The notes under the pieces: generated by a model
Seen by the model: only the letters and a program-made list of their open reading frames with translations
What the model was told of the DNA's origin: nothing
The model's database searches: none
DNA from: Saprospiraceae bacterium
GTDB lineage: Bacteria; Bacteroidota; Bacteroidia; Chitinophagales; Saprospiraceae
Length of the DNA stretch: 64,000 nt
Direction: 5' to 3'
Assembly: GCA_016717265.1 (NCBI GenBank)
Contig: JADKFX010000001.1
Location: 3,298,501 to 3,362,500, forward strand
Program-made: the position numbers and the translations under genes
In this document: piece by piece, positions 33,901 to 41,438 of the stretch
Position numbering within the stretch: the stretch's first letter is position 1
How the letters are laid out: every line of letters starts with the position of its first letter

Positions 33901-35293
33901 GTAAATACACAATAAGAATTATGATTTGTCCAAATGCTGCAGAATTCATCATGCGTCTTGCACTTTCGAAAACGGTTTCATCCATTTGTTTTGTGGTAAG
34001 TTCTGTTTTACCACTCTGCAAATGACTTGTAGTAATCCGGTGAAAAATACTTTCTACAATAATGACAGCACCATCTACAATTAACCCAAAATCAATAGCC
34101 CCTAAACTCATCAGGTTGGCACTTACCCCAAATACATTCATCATTCCTAATGCAAACAACATGGATAGTGGGATTGCCGATGCAACTATCAAGCCTGCAC
34201 GAAGGTTTCCAAGAAACAAAACCAATATAAAAATTACAATTAGAGCTCCTTCAATGAGGTTTTTCTCAACCGTGGAAATGGCACGGTTCACTAAATCAGT
34301 TCGATCTAAATAAGGTTCAATTACTACATCCGGTGGTAGTGATTTTTGAATGGTTTTCATTTTTTCTTTAACACGGTTTACTACTTCCGCACTATTTGCT
34401 CCTTTTAACATCATAACTACACCACCAACAGCATCCACCTCTCCATTGTAAGTAAGCGCTCCGTAACGAACTGCAAATCCCAAACGCACATCTGCTACAT
34501 CTTTAATTAGGATTGGAATTCCATTGGGGCTGTTCTTAACGGCGATATTTTTGATATCTTCAAATGAACCAATCAAACCAACTCCTCGTATGAAATAAGC
34601 ATTGGGTTTCTTATCAATATATGCTCCTCCAGTGTTTTCATTATTTTTTTCCAATGCCGAAAATATTTCAGGAATACTTATCCCCATTGCAAGCATTCGG
34701 TCTGGATTTACAGCAACTTCGTATTGTTTGAGTTGACCACCAAAACTATTGACTTCTGCAATGCCAGGTGTGCCATACAACTGCCGGGCAACAATCCAAT
34801 CCTGCATTGTACGAAGATCCATAGCAGTATATTTATCTTCACTTCCTTGTTTTGGGTGAATGATATATTGATAAATTTCACCCAAGCCAGTACTTACAGG
34901 TGCTAATTCAGGCGTGCCAATGCCTTGAGGTATTTTTTCTTCCGCTTCTTTGAGTTTTTCATTGATAAGTTGCCGTGCAAAATAGATGTCCACTTTGTCA
35001 TCAAATACGGCAGTGATCACTGAAAGGCCAAAGCGAGAAATACTTCTTAGCTCTTCCAGATCGGGTAAGTTGGCAATGCTTTGTTCTATTGGGTAGGTAA
35101 CCAATTGCTCTACTTCCTGTCCTGCAAGGGTTGGGCAAAGTGTTATGATTTGTACCTGGTTATTGGTGATGTCTGGAAGGGCATCTATGGGTAGTTTACT
35201 AGCACTCCATACACCCCATATAACTAATGCAAGGGTCAATAATCCAACGATGAATTTGTTGTGTATGCTAAAAGCAATAATTTTATCTAACAT
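30920..35293 (-). CDS. czcA: CzcA/CusA RND pump fused to a TolC-like outer-membrane factor
   Basis: 1457 residues. Residues 1-~1040 are a heavy-metal RND pump: NQVQIITLCPTLAGQEVEQL, helix-4 charged residues in SLGAIDFGLIVDGAVIIVES (DFxxxxDxA pattern of metal RNDs), GGEFIPTLAEGDF and a C-terminal membrane domain ending LLYLIFSSQRKRK. A hydrophobic signal-like stretch with NANAQ follows, then a ~400-residue OmpF/TolC-type outer-membrane factor (LSIEDALSVAMKNNLELQSR ... YIEYLQALQTVADVQLNYLQ). The junction carries a signal-peptide-like cleavage motif, so the polypeptide might be cut after export. This fusion is known in Bacteroidota. Likely exports Co/Zn/Cd or Cu/Ag; which is not determinable. 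Confidence 0.93.
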   Translation of the reverse strand: MLDKIIAFSIHNKFIVGLLTLALVIWGVWSASKLPIDALPDITNNQVQIITLCPTLAGQEVEQLVTYPIEQSIANLPDLEELRSISRFGLSVITAVFDDKVDIYFARQLINEKLKEAEEKIPQGIGTPELAPVSTGLGEIYQYIIHPKQGSEDKYTAMDLRTMQDWIVARQLYGTPGIAEVNSFGGQLKQYEVAVNPDRMLAMGISIPEIFSALEKNNENTGGAYIDKKPNAYFIRGVGLIGSFEDIKNIAVKNSPNGIPILIKDVADVRLGFAVRYGALTYNGEVDAVGGVVMMLKGANSAEVVNRVKEKMKTIQKSLPPDVVIEPYLDRTDLVNRAISTVEKNLIEGALIVIFILVLFLGNLRAGLIVASAIPLSMLFALGMMNVFGVSANLMSLGAIDFGLIVDGAVIIVESIFHRITTSHLQSGKTELTTKQMDETVFESARRMMNSAAFGQIIILIVYLPILSLIGIEGKMFGPMAQTVSFAILGAFILSLTYIPMVSSLFLSKKIIHKKNISDRMMEFFQSIYAPLLQRAINAKLYVVGLTVAIFFLTSFIFSRMGGEFIPTLAEGDFAFHCILSQGTSLSQSIETSMQASRLIKEFDEVKMVVGKTGSAEVPTDPMPPEASDMMIILKPQSDWKREISYDDLADEIFEKLENIPGVFFEKSQPIQMRFNELMTGIRQDVAVKIFGENMDTLLSYANKVNGIVQRVEGATAPSVERVAGLPQIVINYNRAQIANYGLNIEDINHIVSTAFAGGEAGVVFENERKFDLVVRLDSTHRNNIEDVSHLYIPTANGTQIPLSQVAEIKMELGPAQISREDGKRRIVVGFNVKGRDVESVVKDIQNQLSEKVKLPEGYYYTYGGTFENLQAASARLMIAVPVALALIFMLLYFTFTSVKQATLIFTAIPMAAIGGVFALLLRDMPFSISAGVGFIALFGVAVLNGIVLVSTFNQLEKDGVTDILQRIKEGTKIRLRPVLMTAAVASLGFLPMALSHGAGAEVQKPLATVVIGGLITATFLTLFVLPLLYLIFSSQRKRKFNQNISTLLLLVFGLFFSQNANAQTTPKQLSIEDALSVAMKNNLELQSRQLNVQSSRIMKKSVFELPKTNVNFQFGQYNSINQDKAFQITQNIPFPTYYTAKARLYNAELEGSQLQMQMSENEIKAQVKYWFYQLLYLQNAKKQLKSLDSLYVDFVNAADLRYKTGETNLLEKATAETKRGQLSLIIKQNETEAAMAYASLKALLNSSEDFTILTNDNFQPLIISNSFDFTLIANNPSLLVLYQQALIAEQNRKVEISSTLPDLNVGYFNQSLIGTQTVNGTEVYYDGSKRFQGFNLGVSIPLTFFSNSAKIKSLDYKHAAFQMEADNGKLQLQTKLQNAFEQYNQNLSQYNYYKSSALPNAEIIINTAKIAYNSGAVGYIEYLQALQTVADVQLNYLQAINQLNQSIININFLINK

Positions 35294-35393
35294 AATTTAA
35301 TCAGTATAATGAATGAGGAATTACTTACTTGTGAGGCTTATACAGCACAAGTAGCTCTACTTTGTGTTCAATAAAGAACACTAAAAAATTTCA

Positions 35394-35711
35394 TTAACTG
35401 ATTTTTGGCGGTTGCCAGATGTGGAAATATTCCACTGAAATAAAGGTTTGCTTGAAAACTGGAAAGCCTTTAGAATAGACTATGACAATATCAGTAAAAT
35501 TTGTCAGATTATATATATTTAGAACAGAAGAACCACAACAAGAACAGATACAAAAGGGACTACAGGTTTCATTTTCATGCTTATGGTTGTCATGATCTGT
35601 AGAAGCTGAAAAGGAAGCTTTTGGGTTTTCATGACATTCACTAATATCACCACAGGGTAATAACGAAACTACCAAAATGTAGAAACTTATAGTGATTGTA
35701 AAAAATCTCAT
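35394..35711 (-). CDS. DUF6660 family small Cys/His-rich protein
   Basis: About 105 residues from the ATG read from 35711; an upstream codon adds six residues. It has a signal-like N-terminus (FFTITISFYILVVSLLPC) and the clustered Cys/His motifs GDISECHENP, HDNHKHENETCSPFCICSCC. This pattern is the Bacteroidota family DUF6660, found beside copper/zinc efflux genes; it probably binds metal outside the cytoplasm (inference). It is first in the leftward czcA-czcB transcript, 100 bases upstream of czcA. Confidence 0.8.
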   Translation of the reverse strand: MRFFTITISFYILVVSLLPCGDISECHENPKASFSASTDHDNHKHENETCSPFCICSCCGSSVLNIYNLTNFTDIVIVYSKGFPVFKQTFISVEYFHIWQPPKIS

Positions 35712-35781
35712 TGGCGCAAATATACTCAAAATCTATTAAAATATGTTAGAAAATGGTTAAGGTTTAAAGCAGGTTAACTGT

Positions 35782-36948
35782 TTACAAGGAAGCAATAGTA
35801 ATTCCACTAAACGGTCGGCTTGGCTTCCCATCAATCATTAGCTTCAAATAGATCTTATAGTTTGGCAGGTTTATGAAGTCCTCAACATCAAATTCGGGAT
35901 ACATTTCCTTTGACATGTGCATTGCATCCTCTGTTCCAATTCTGAATGAAATAACAGTTCCAGCGTTACCAAGAACTGCACTTTTAATATCATCATCTAA
36001 TTGATTCATGTATTGATGAGCTAATGTCATACCTACTTTGAATTTACGTAATTCGGAAAACATATTAACTAAAGACAAGGTGGTGAAGTTGTGAAACTCA
36101 TCCATATAAACCATGAATGGAACACGGTTTTCTTCTGGAGTATCTACACGACTGAAAGAAGCCGAGGCAATAGAAGTGATAAAAAGAGCACCTAGAATAT
36201 GAGATACATCAGCTCCTACATGTCCTTTAGAAAGATTGACCAAGACGATTTTCTTTTCATCCATTGCTTTACGTAAAGACACTTCTTCTGTGTTTTCAAT
36301 CAATACTCTTCTAATTGCAGGATGCACCAGCATTCCACCAATCTTGTTCATTACTGGTAATAAATCATATTTCATATATTCCGGGAATTCTCGTTTCCAG
36401 AATTTCTTTACGCTTTCGCTCTTAACATAGCGAAGTGCTTCTCTTCTAAAGTCTTTATTTAATAGTATCTCAACAATATCTGCAATAGTTGCTTCCGGTT
36501 GGTCAAGCAATGTAAGAATTGCATGTCTTAATATATGTTCTAATTTAACTCCCCAAGCACTGTCCCAAAGCTTTGAGAATACATCCAAGATACCGGATGC
36601 CACTAAAGAACGTTTTTCTAAGCTTACTCTCTTGAATGGATTATATCTCAAATTCAATTTTGGATCAGTAATATTGAAATAAATTAAATCTTTCTTACGC
36701 TCTTCTGGAATTGTTTTCGCAATTTTTTCTACAAGATCACCGTGAGGATCTAACAAACAACATCCTCGTCCGGCTTGAATGTCTTGCATAATCATTGTTT
36801 CCAGACAAGTAGATTTTCCGGTACCAGTTTTACCGATAATATATGTGTGCATTAATCTATCCGCTTGCTTGATACCAAAAAGTCTTTGGTCGCTTCGCCA
36901 TCCGACTTTTGCAAAATATGTTATGTCCTTGTTCAAAATTTCTTGCAT
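35782..36948 (-). CDS. VirD4/TraG-like conjugative coupling ATPase
   Basis: 388 residues with Walker A IGKTGTGKSTCLETM (about residues 34-48), Walker B FMVYMDEFHNF, and CCLLDPHGDLVEKI, a pattern shared by HerA/VirD4-type DNA pumps and the TraG-like ATPases of Bacteroidota mobile elements. There are no N-terminal membrane helices, so it belongs to the soluble DUF87/type IV coupling group. Role: bringing DNA to a secretion channel, which is not encoded here. Divergent from the recombinase operon; the island palindrome lies 46 bases upstream of its start. Confidence 0.85.
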   Translation of the reverse strand: MQEILNKDITYFAKVGWRSDQRLFGIKQADRLMHTYIIGKTGTGKSTCLETMIMQDIQAGRGCCLLDPHGDLVEKIAKTIPEERKKDLIYFNITDPKLNLRYNPFKRVSLEKRSLVASGILDVFSKLWDSAWGVKLEHILRHAILTLLDQPEATIADIVEILLNKDFRREALRYVKSESVKKFWKREFPEYMKYDLLPVMNKIGGMLVHPAIRRVLIENTEEVSLRKAMDEKKIVLVNLSKGHVGADVSHILGALFITSIASASFSRVDTPEENRVPFMVYMDEFHNFTTLSLVNMFSELRKFKVGMTLAHQYMNQLDDDIKSAVLGNAGTVISFRIGTEDAMHMSKEMYPEFDVEDFINLPNYKIYLKLMIDGKPSRPFSGITIASL

Positions 36949-36993
36949 TCAAAAATCATAATTGATGCAGTACTACTATTTAAAGACGGTATT

Positions 36994-37012
36994 ATTTGCC
37001 ACCATGTCAAAT
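36994..37012. promoter_or_regulatory. Island operator copy 3, between VirD4 and recombinase operon
   Basis: ATTTGCCAC-C-ATGTCAAAT, 7 of 9 arm positions symmetric. The adjacent TACCGTCTACGATAAGT (37014-37030) recurs almost unchanged as TACTGTCTACGATAAGT at 39820-39836 beside the perfect palindrome, so about 38 bases of regulatory sequence are shared by the two promoters. Confidence 0.65.
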
Positions 37013-37055
37013 TGTACCGTCTACGATAAGTTCGATAAAAGTCCAGACTGGAGTT

Positions 37056-37235
37056 ATGATTAATGAAAATAACAAAGCAGAAATAAGTCAATTTATTAGA
37101 AACATGTGTCAAGGAGCAACCGAAGAAGAATTACAAGAAGCTGAGCAGAATTTTATGGATTATCTGATGGTCGTAAAGAGAATTTCAGATCGACTTGAAG
37201 TAGAGGGTAAGGAGATAATTGACTTTGACGAATAA
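37056..37235 (+). CDS. Small hypothetical protein, 59 residues
   Basis: Starts at ATG 37056 (MINENNKAEISQFIRNMCQG), just after the shared operator/promoter segment, and lies 33 bases before the serine recombinase gene, so probably the first gene of that operon. It is acidic and helical (TEEELQEAEQNFMDYLMVVK). Small acidic proteins of this kind often accompany recombinases or replication genes on plasmids, but no family was recognised. Confidence 0.6.
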   Translation: MINENNKAEISQFIRNMCQGATEEELQEAEQNFMDYLMVVKRISDRLEVEGKEIIDFDE

Positions 37236-37268
37236 ATAAAAAAGGATTATCATTTACTATATAACACT

Positions 37269-38924
37269 ATGAAAAAAGTATTTGGATATATACGGGTATC
37301 AACCGTCAAACAAGGCACAGGCGTATCGCTTCAAGCACAAAAGGAAGCGATAATTCGATATGCAGAAAAGCATCAATTGGAAATTATAGAATGGTTTGAA
37401 GAGCAAGAAACGGCAGCCAAGCAAGGAAGGCCGTTATTTACCAAAATGATGAAATTAATAAGATCCGGCAAATCAAGAGGTGTTATAATCCACAAAATTG
37501 ACCGTGGCGCACGTAATTTGAAGGATTGGGGGGTATTAGGTGATTTGATAGATGAAGGCTATGAAATACACTTTGCACATGAAAGCCTTGATATGGATAC
37601 TCGTGGTGGAAGGCTTGCTGCAGACATTCAAGCCGTCATAGCGAGTGATTACATTCGAAACTTAAGAGAAGAAACACAAAAAGGAATTACCGGACGACTC
37701 AAACAAGGATTCTATCCATTCCGTGCACCTATAGGATATGTAAACAATGGCGGTGGAAAAGTAAAAACAATAGATAGTATTAAAGGCCCTATTGTCAAAA
37801 AGGCATTTCTACTTTATTCTTCGAATAAATACAATCTGGAAAAGCTATGCAGCAAGATGCAGGAACTTGGACTAACGAATGAGATTGGAAATAAAATCTC
37901 CATTACCTCAATGTCAAAAATCTTAAATAATCCATTTTATGCTGGAATATTAAAGGTAAATGCGAAAACATATCAGGGAATTCATGAACCGTTGATATCT
38001 CCAAGCACATTTACACAGGTTCAAAATATCTTGACTGGCAAGACCAATTCACAAGGCTTGAAGCATAATTTTTTGTTTCGCCGATATGTTAAATGTGAAT
38101 CCTGCAGGTATTCCCTTATCGGAGAAAGGCAAAAGGGAAATGTCTATTACCGTTGCCACTCAAAAATATGTCAAATTAAAACTATTAGAGAAGAACTACT
38201 TGAGATGGAACTTCATAAAGTTATAAACAAAGTCCAATTATCAAAAGATGAAGGTAAAGTCTTAGATGAATTGCTATTAAAAGCACAAAGCAATTGGATA
38301 AATATTCAATCAGGTATTGAGGAATCTCTGAATTTACAACACAGCAAAGCATCTCAAAAAATGGATAAACTAACTGATGCTCTCCTTGATAGCCTGATTG
38401 AGAAAGAGATATTTGAACAAAAGAAGAAAAAAATAATATTTGAAATTCAAGACATAAATCAACGAAGAGAAAAAATTTCAAGCGAAAAAGACAATATTTT
38501 TAAGAAAGCGAAGAATTACATCGAACTAGCAAAAAGCGTTAGAAAATCATACTTAAATGGAAATCCAGAAGATAAACGAGATATGCTCAAAATTATCACC
38601 TCGAACTTTACAATTAATCAAAATAACCTAATGTTTACAATCAAATCTCCGTTTGCAGAAATTGCAAATCGCTATAATTCTACAGAATGTGCCCCATCTC
38701 GAGACGTACCTCGAATTAAATTTGCCAATCTCGCAAGTACTAACGACCATGTAATAGATAATACCAAACTTAAAACAGATATACCAGCCGATTCAAAAAT
38801 GAATGGCACTTTAAATATTCCAATGGATAAAGAAAAACTCATAGAATCAATGCAATCATTGTTGGATTTGATCCTTTCTAAGGTCGAAAAATTAGAAGAC
38901 CTTAAATCTAATTCAAACCAATGA
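37269..38924 (+). CDS. Large serine recombinase
   Basis: 551 residues. The N-terminal resolvase catalytic domain begins KKVFGYIRVSTVKQGTGVSL with the nucleophile Ser in IRVST; later IIHKIDRGARNLKDWG holds catalytic arginines. A recombinase domain (PFRAPIGYVNNGGG), a zinc ribbon (CESCRYSLIGE ... CHSKIC) and a long coiled coil (residues ~330-430) follow, the layout of large serine integrases. Whether it moves a nested element or resolves the island is unknown. Overlaps the next gene by 4 bases (ATGA), so translation is coupled. Confidence 0.93.
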   Translation: MKKVFGYIRVSTVKQGTGVSLQAQKEAIIRYAEKHQLEIIEWFEEQETAAKQGRPLFTKMMKLIRSGKSRGVIIHKIDRGARNLKDWGVLGDLIDEGYEIHFAHESLDMDTRGGRLAADIQAVIASDYIRNLREETQKGITGRLKQGFYPFRAPIGYVNNGGGKVKTIDSIKGPIVKKAFLLYSSNKYNLEKLCSKMQELGLTNEIGNKISITSMSKILNNPFYAGILKVNAKTYQGIHEPLISPSTFTQVQNILTGKTNSQGLKHNFLFRRYVKCESCRYSLIGERQKGNVYYRCHSKICQIKTIREELLEMELHKVINKVQLSKDEGKVLDELLLKAQSNWINIQSGIEESLNLQHSKASQKMDKLTDALLDSLIEKEIFEQKKKKIIFEIQDINQRREKISSEKDNIFKKAKNYIELAKSVRKSYLNGNPEDKRDMLKIITSNFTINQNNLMFTIKSPFAEIANRYNSTECAPSRDVPRIKFANLASTNDHVIDNTKLKTDIPADSKMNGTLNIPMDKEKLIESMQSLLDLILSKVEKLEDLKSNSNQ

Positions 38925-39439
38925 ACTATCAGCATACAACCCAAATTCCAAACATACTCTTTGATCAATACTTACCGGATTTAACTGAAGGTGAACTCAA
39001 GATACTTCTCACTATCATTCGCCAAACTAATGGTTGGATAGATAAATTTACAGGAAACCGGAAAACGAGAGATAGAATTACACAAAGCCAGTTTAGAATT
39101 AAGACAGGGCTATCAAAGAGAATCATATCTAAAACGCTCAAATCTCTCTCAGATAAAGAGTTGATAGCAATTTCCGACCAGAACAACCAGTTGCTTAAAA
39201 ATTCACTGGATCGTAAAGGAAAAGCAATCTTGTATTATGAAATCGCTTTAGTGCACTTTACGACATCAACCAGTGCACAAAGTGATATTAGACCAGTGCA
39301 CAAAAGTGCATATAACAAAACTAACTATACAAAACTAAATATAACAAAAGGAAACGGTTTGCCAAAACGGCAAAATACTACTGGATCTATTAATGAAATA
39401 ATAGAGCAGTCTAAGTATCAATCACTCTTAAGATATTAA
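38921..39439 (+). CDS. RepO-like replication initiator / winged-helix protein
   Basis: 172 residues. The N-terminal domain QIPNILFDQYLPDLTEGELK then ILLTIIRQTNGWIDKFTG matches the phage replication protein O N-terminal winged helix, which binds origin DNA. The C-terminal half is low-complexity and probably flexible. Immediately downstream lie GGTRCC repeats and a DnaA box, the arrangement expected for an initiator followed by its origin. Third gene of the 37056-39439 operon. No helicase-loader gene (P-like) was seen. Confidence 0.8.
   Translation: MNYQHTTQIPNILFDQYLPDLTEGELKILLTIIRQTNGWIDKFTGNRKTRDRITQSQFRIKTGLSKRIISKTLKSLSDKELIAISDQNNQLLKNSLDRKGKAILYYEIALVHFTTSTSAQSDIRPVHKSAYNKTNYTKLNITKGNGLPKRQNTTGSINEIIEQSKYQSLLRY
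39357..39375. promoter_or_regulatory. Possible island operator copy 4 inside the RepO-like gene
   Basis: GTTTGCCAA-A-ACGGCAAAA retains the TTTGCC-N5-GGCAAA core but sits within the coding sequence. It could be a roadblock or autoregulatory site, or chance; low confidence. Confidence 0.3.
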
Positions 39440-39897
39440 TAAAAGGCTTATAATTAAAGATTAAATACGAACATTCAGTTGACTACACTACTTCAATATG
39501 GTATAATTATACAAAGGCGGTCAGGATAGATACGATTTCAATAACTGACTTGCAGAAATTCCATTTTCTCTTAGGCAAAACCTAAATTTATTGTAAGTAC
39601 AACTTATATAAATGTTGACGGTGCCTTGGCACCGTTGGTTTGCAATCTGCGGTACCTTTTAATTACCGTAGATTCTGGGTACCTACAGGTGCGAAGGTGC
39701 CTATTTTATCAATTTAATTTACATAACTATGATACCACCATGATTGGATGCTTACAATTTAATAGGTTATCCACAAAACATGGAGCGTGGGTGAAAAAAT
39801 TTGCCAAATTGGCAAATAATACTGTCTACGATAAGTCATATTATAAGCATACACTAAGGGCATCAGAAAAATTATTTCTGGTGCCCATTTTTTATTT
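39440..39897. other. Non-coding 458 bp with a candidate replication or transfer origin
   Basis: Contains a perfect 8-bp palindrome ACGGTGCC-TT-GGCACCGT (39618-39635), GGTACC at 39651 and 39678, GGTGCG at 39688, GGTGCC at 39696, and a consensus DnaA box TTATCCACA at 39767-39775. This iteron-plus-DnaA-box layout next to a RepO-like initiator suggests an origin of replication for the excised island, or an oriT. The 3' part holds the operator at 39799. Open frames here are overlaps of these repeats and lack coding character. Confidence 0.55.
39799..39817. promoter_or_regulatory. Island operator copy 5, perfect palindrome before the XRE gene
   Basis: ATTTGCCAA-A-TTGGCAAAT: nine of nine arm positions symmetric, 81 bases before the XRE gene start at 39898. 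Being the best copy and next to a repressor-type gene, it is the likely autoregulatory site from which the other copies are read (inference). Confidence 0.7.
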
Positions 39898-40254
39898 ATG
39901 TACAACATACCAAATTTTTTAAGAGTATATCGCAAGAGATCACCACTAGATCAAGAGGATATGCGGTCAATATCAGGATTATTGGATGTCTCAAGTATTT
40001 CAAGATATGAGAAAGGACTAAGAGAACCGACCACAGAAATGCAGCTAACCTATCACCATGTTTTTGATACCTCCATTGAGTCGTTTTATACACTGCAATC
40101 TAAAAATATGCTGCCAGGCCTCATAGAACGGATCAAAGAACGAATCACTGAATTAAGTAAAGAAGATCAAATAACATTAAAGAACACCTCTAAAATTAAA
40201 TTCCTTGAACAAGCAATTATTAGATTAACTAATTTAAAAAACATATGGAAATAA
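39898..40254 (+). CDS. XRE-family regulator
   Basis: 118 residues with a Cro/CI helix-turn-helix in the first ~60: NFLRVYRKRSPLDQEDMRSI then SGLLDVSSISRYEKGLREPT. The C-terminal part is helical. It overlaps the next gene by 10 bases, so the two are translated together. The perfect palindrome 81 bases upstream and four related sites elsewhere in the island make it the prime candidate for the island's master repressor. Confidence 0.8.
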   Translation: MYNIPNFLRVYRKRSPLDQEDMRSISGLLDVSSISRYEKGLREPTTEMQLTYHHVFDTSIESFYTLQSKNMLPGLIERIKERITELSKEDQITLKNTSKIKFLEQAIIRLTNLKNIWK

Positions 40255-40745
40255 AAAGTAAAAACAATATAGTGTTTGCAGTTTATCCAAATGCAAATGG
40301 TTTTGGGTTTGTGTATTTGGATAATGATGGGTATTTAATTTATTATGGTTCAGTAAGAATTAATCCTATTTCCAATTGGAAAATTCTGGAACGAGTCAAA
40401 AAATCACTTGATTATTTTAAGCCCAAAATCATTGTTTTACTTGACCCAGATAGTAAATCATCTAGAACCGGAAACCGGACTAGAAATCTCTTAAAAAATA
40501 TCATTGAATATTCTGAGTCTGAAAATCTTCCCGTTGTTCAATATTCACGTGATCAAATCAGGGATGTGTTTGAGATTCGTGGAGCTGTTACCAAATATGA
40601 AATTTCCAAGTTCTTACTCATAAAATTTCCAGAGTTGGAACCAAAGCGACCGAGGGAAAGGAAATTATGGGAAAGTGAGGATAGGAATATGGCGATTTTT
40701 GATGCCTTGTCTTTGGCTTTGACATGGTTTTGGCGTAATGGATAA
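40245..40745 (+). CDS. RuvC-like RNase H-fold protein
   Basis: 166 residues. IVFAVYPNANGFGFVYLDND is the beta hairpin of an RNase H fold, IIVLLDPDS the central strand, and DRNMAIFDALSLALTW resembles the C-terminal acidic helix of RuvC (xxDALALA). The first catalytic Asp of RuvC (DPG) is replaced by YPN, so nuclease activity is doubtful. It could be a diverged Holliday-junction resolvase or a DNA-structure-binding partner of the XRE protein. Its 3' end overlaps the convergent peptidase gene by 193 bases. Confidence 0.6.
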   Translation: MEIKSKNNIVFAVYPNANGFGFVYLDNDGYLIYYGSVRINPISNWKILERVKKSLDYFKPKIIVLLDPDSKSSRTGNRTRNLLKNIIEYSESENLPVVQYSRDQIRDVFEIRGAVTKYEISKFLLIKFPELEPKRPRERKLWESEDRNMAIFDALSLALTWFWRNG

Positions 40746-41437
40746 ATAGCAATTCCTCTTCCTGCAAAATATTCAAGAAACTTTGGTACTAAAATTTCTT
40801 GATTATTTTGAGTATTATTACTACTAAATCCAGAAGGGTTATGAAATATTAATGTATTTTTTTGCTTATCATACCCAATTAAAAGAACTAGATGCCCACC
40901 TTTCTTTGAACTATCATTAAGTGTTCTATATTCTCGTATATCTGGATGAACGGAGGCAATTATTAGCTTTCCATCTGAAAGTAATTTTTGCAACCCGCGT
41001 ATTCCTAAAGAAGTATAAATAACAGCATTCAATCCGTAATTCCTAACCCATATACAAAACTCTTTATAGTGCATACCAGATAGCCCTTTATTTTTTTCTT
41101 TGAATACTTGATATCTAAATGCATCTTTCGCTAAAATAATAGTTCCTTCAACTTTACATTTAAAATATCTTAATGCCATAGATAAACAAGCCATTCCGCA
41201 AATATTTAAAACCCATTTAGCGTATTCTTGTTCCGATTCTGCTCCAGTCTCTCTCCAGTTCGGATCAGATGTCATTTCAACTCTATTCCTAAGAATTTTC
41301 TCGGCATAATCAGGATTTGCAAATTGACTTACATACGGAACATCATTAATTACCCTTATCTTTTGAAAAGGAAAAATGGAACGGACCAATAGAATTATAT
41401 TTTGGAATTTTGTTTTTAATTTAAAAATAAGTCGCAT
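40553..41437 (-). CDS. C39-like papain-fold cysteine peptidase
   Basis: 294 residues. NDVPYVSQFA at 31-40 is the usual lead-in; the catalytic Cys is probably C80 (NICGMACLSMALRYF), the His H182 (KKGGHLVLLIGYD) and the third residue Asn200 (FHNPSG), a complete C39_2-type triad. No transporter domain is attached, so it may cleave a peptide or act as a transglutaminase-like processing enzyme. There is a short hydrophobic N-terminus. The last ~64 residues run antisense to the RuvC-like gene and are probably a non-homologous tail gained when the original stop was lost. It is last in the leftward cargo transcript. Confidence 0.75.
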   Translation of the reverse strand: MRLIFKLKTKFQNIILLVRSIFPFQKIRVINDVPYVSQFANPDYAEKILRNRVEMTSDPNWRETGAESEQEYAKWVLNICGMACLSMALRYFKCKVEGTIILAKDAFRYQVFKEKNKGLSGMHYKEFCIWVRNYGLNAVIYTSLGIRGLQKLLSDGKLIIASVHPDIREYRTLNDSSKKGGHLVLLIGYDKQKNTLIFHNPSGFSSNNTQNNQEILVPKFLEYFAGRGIAIYPLRQNHVKAKDKASKIAIFLSSLSHNFLSLGRFGSNSGNFMSKNLEISYLVTAPRISNTSLI

Positions 41438-41438
41438 G

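Noticed and set aside
39626..39922. 98-residue open frame
   Set aside because: Made of the GGTRCC repeats, the DnaA box and the operator; overlaps the XRE gene start and has no coding character.
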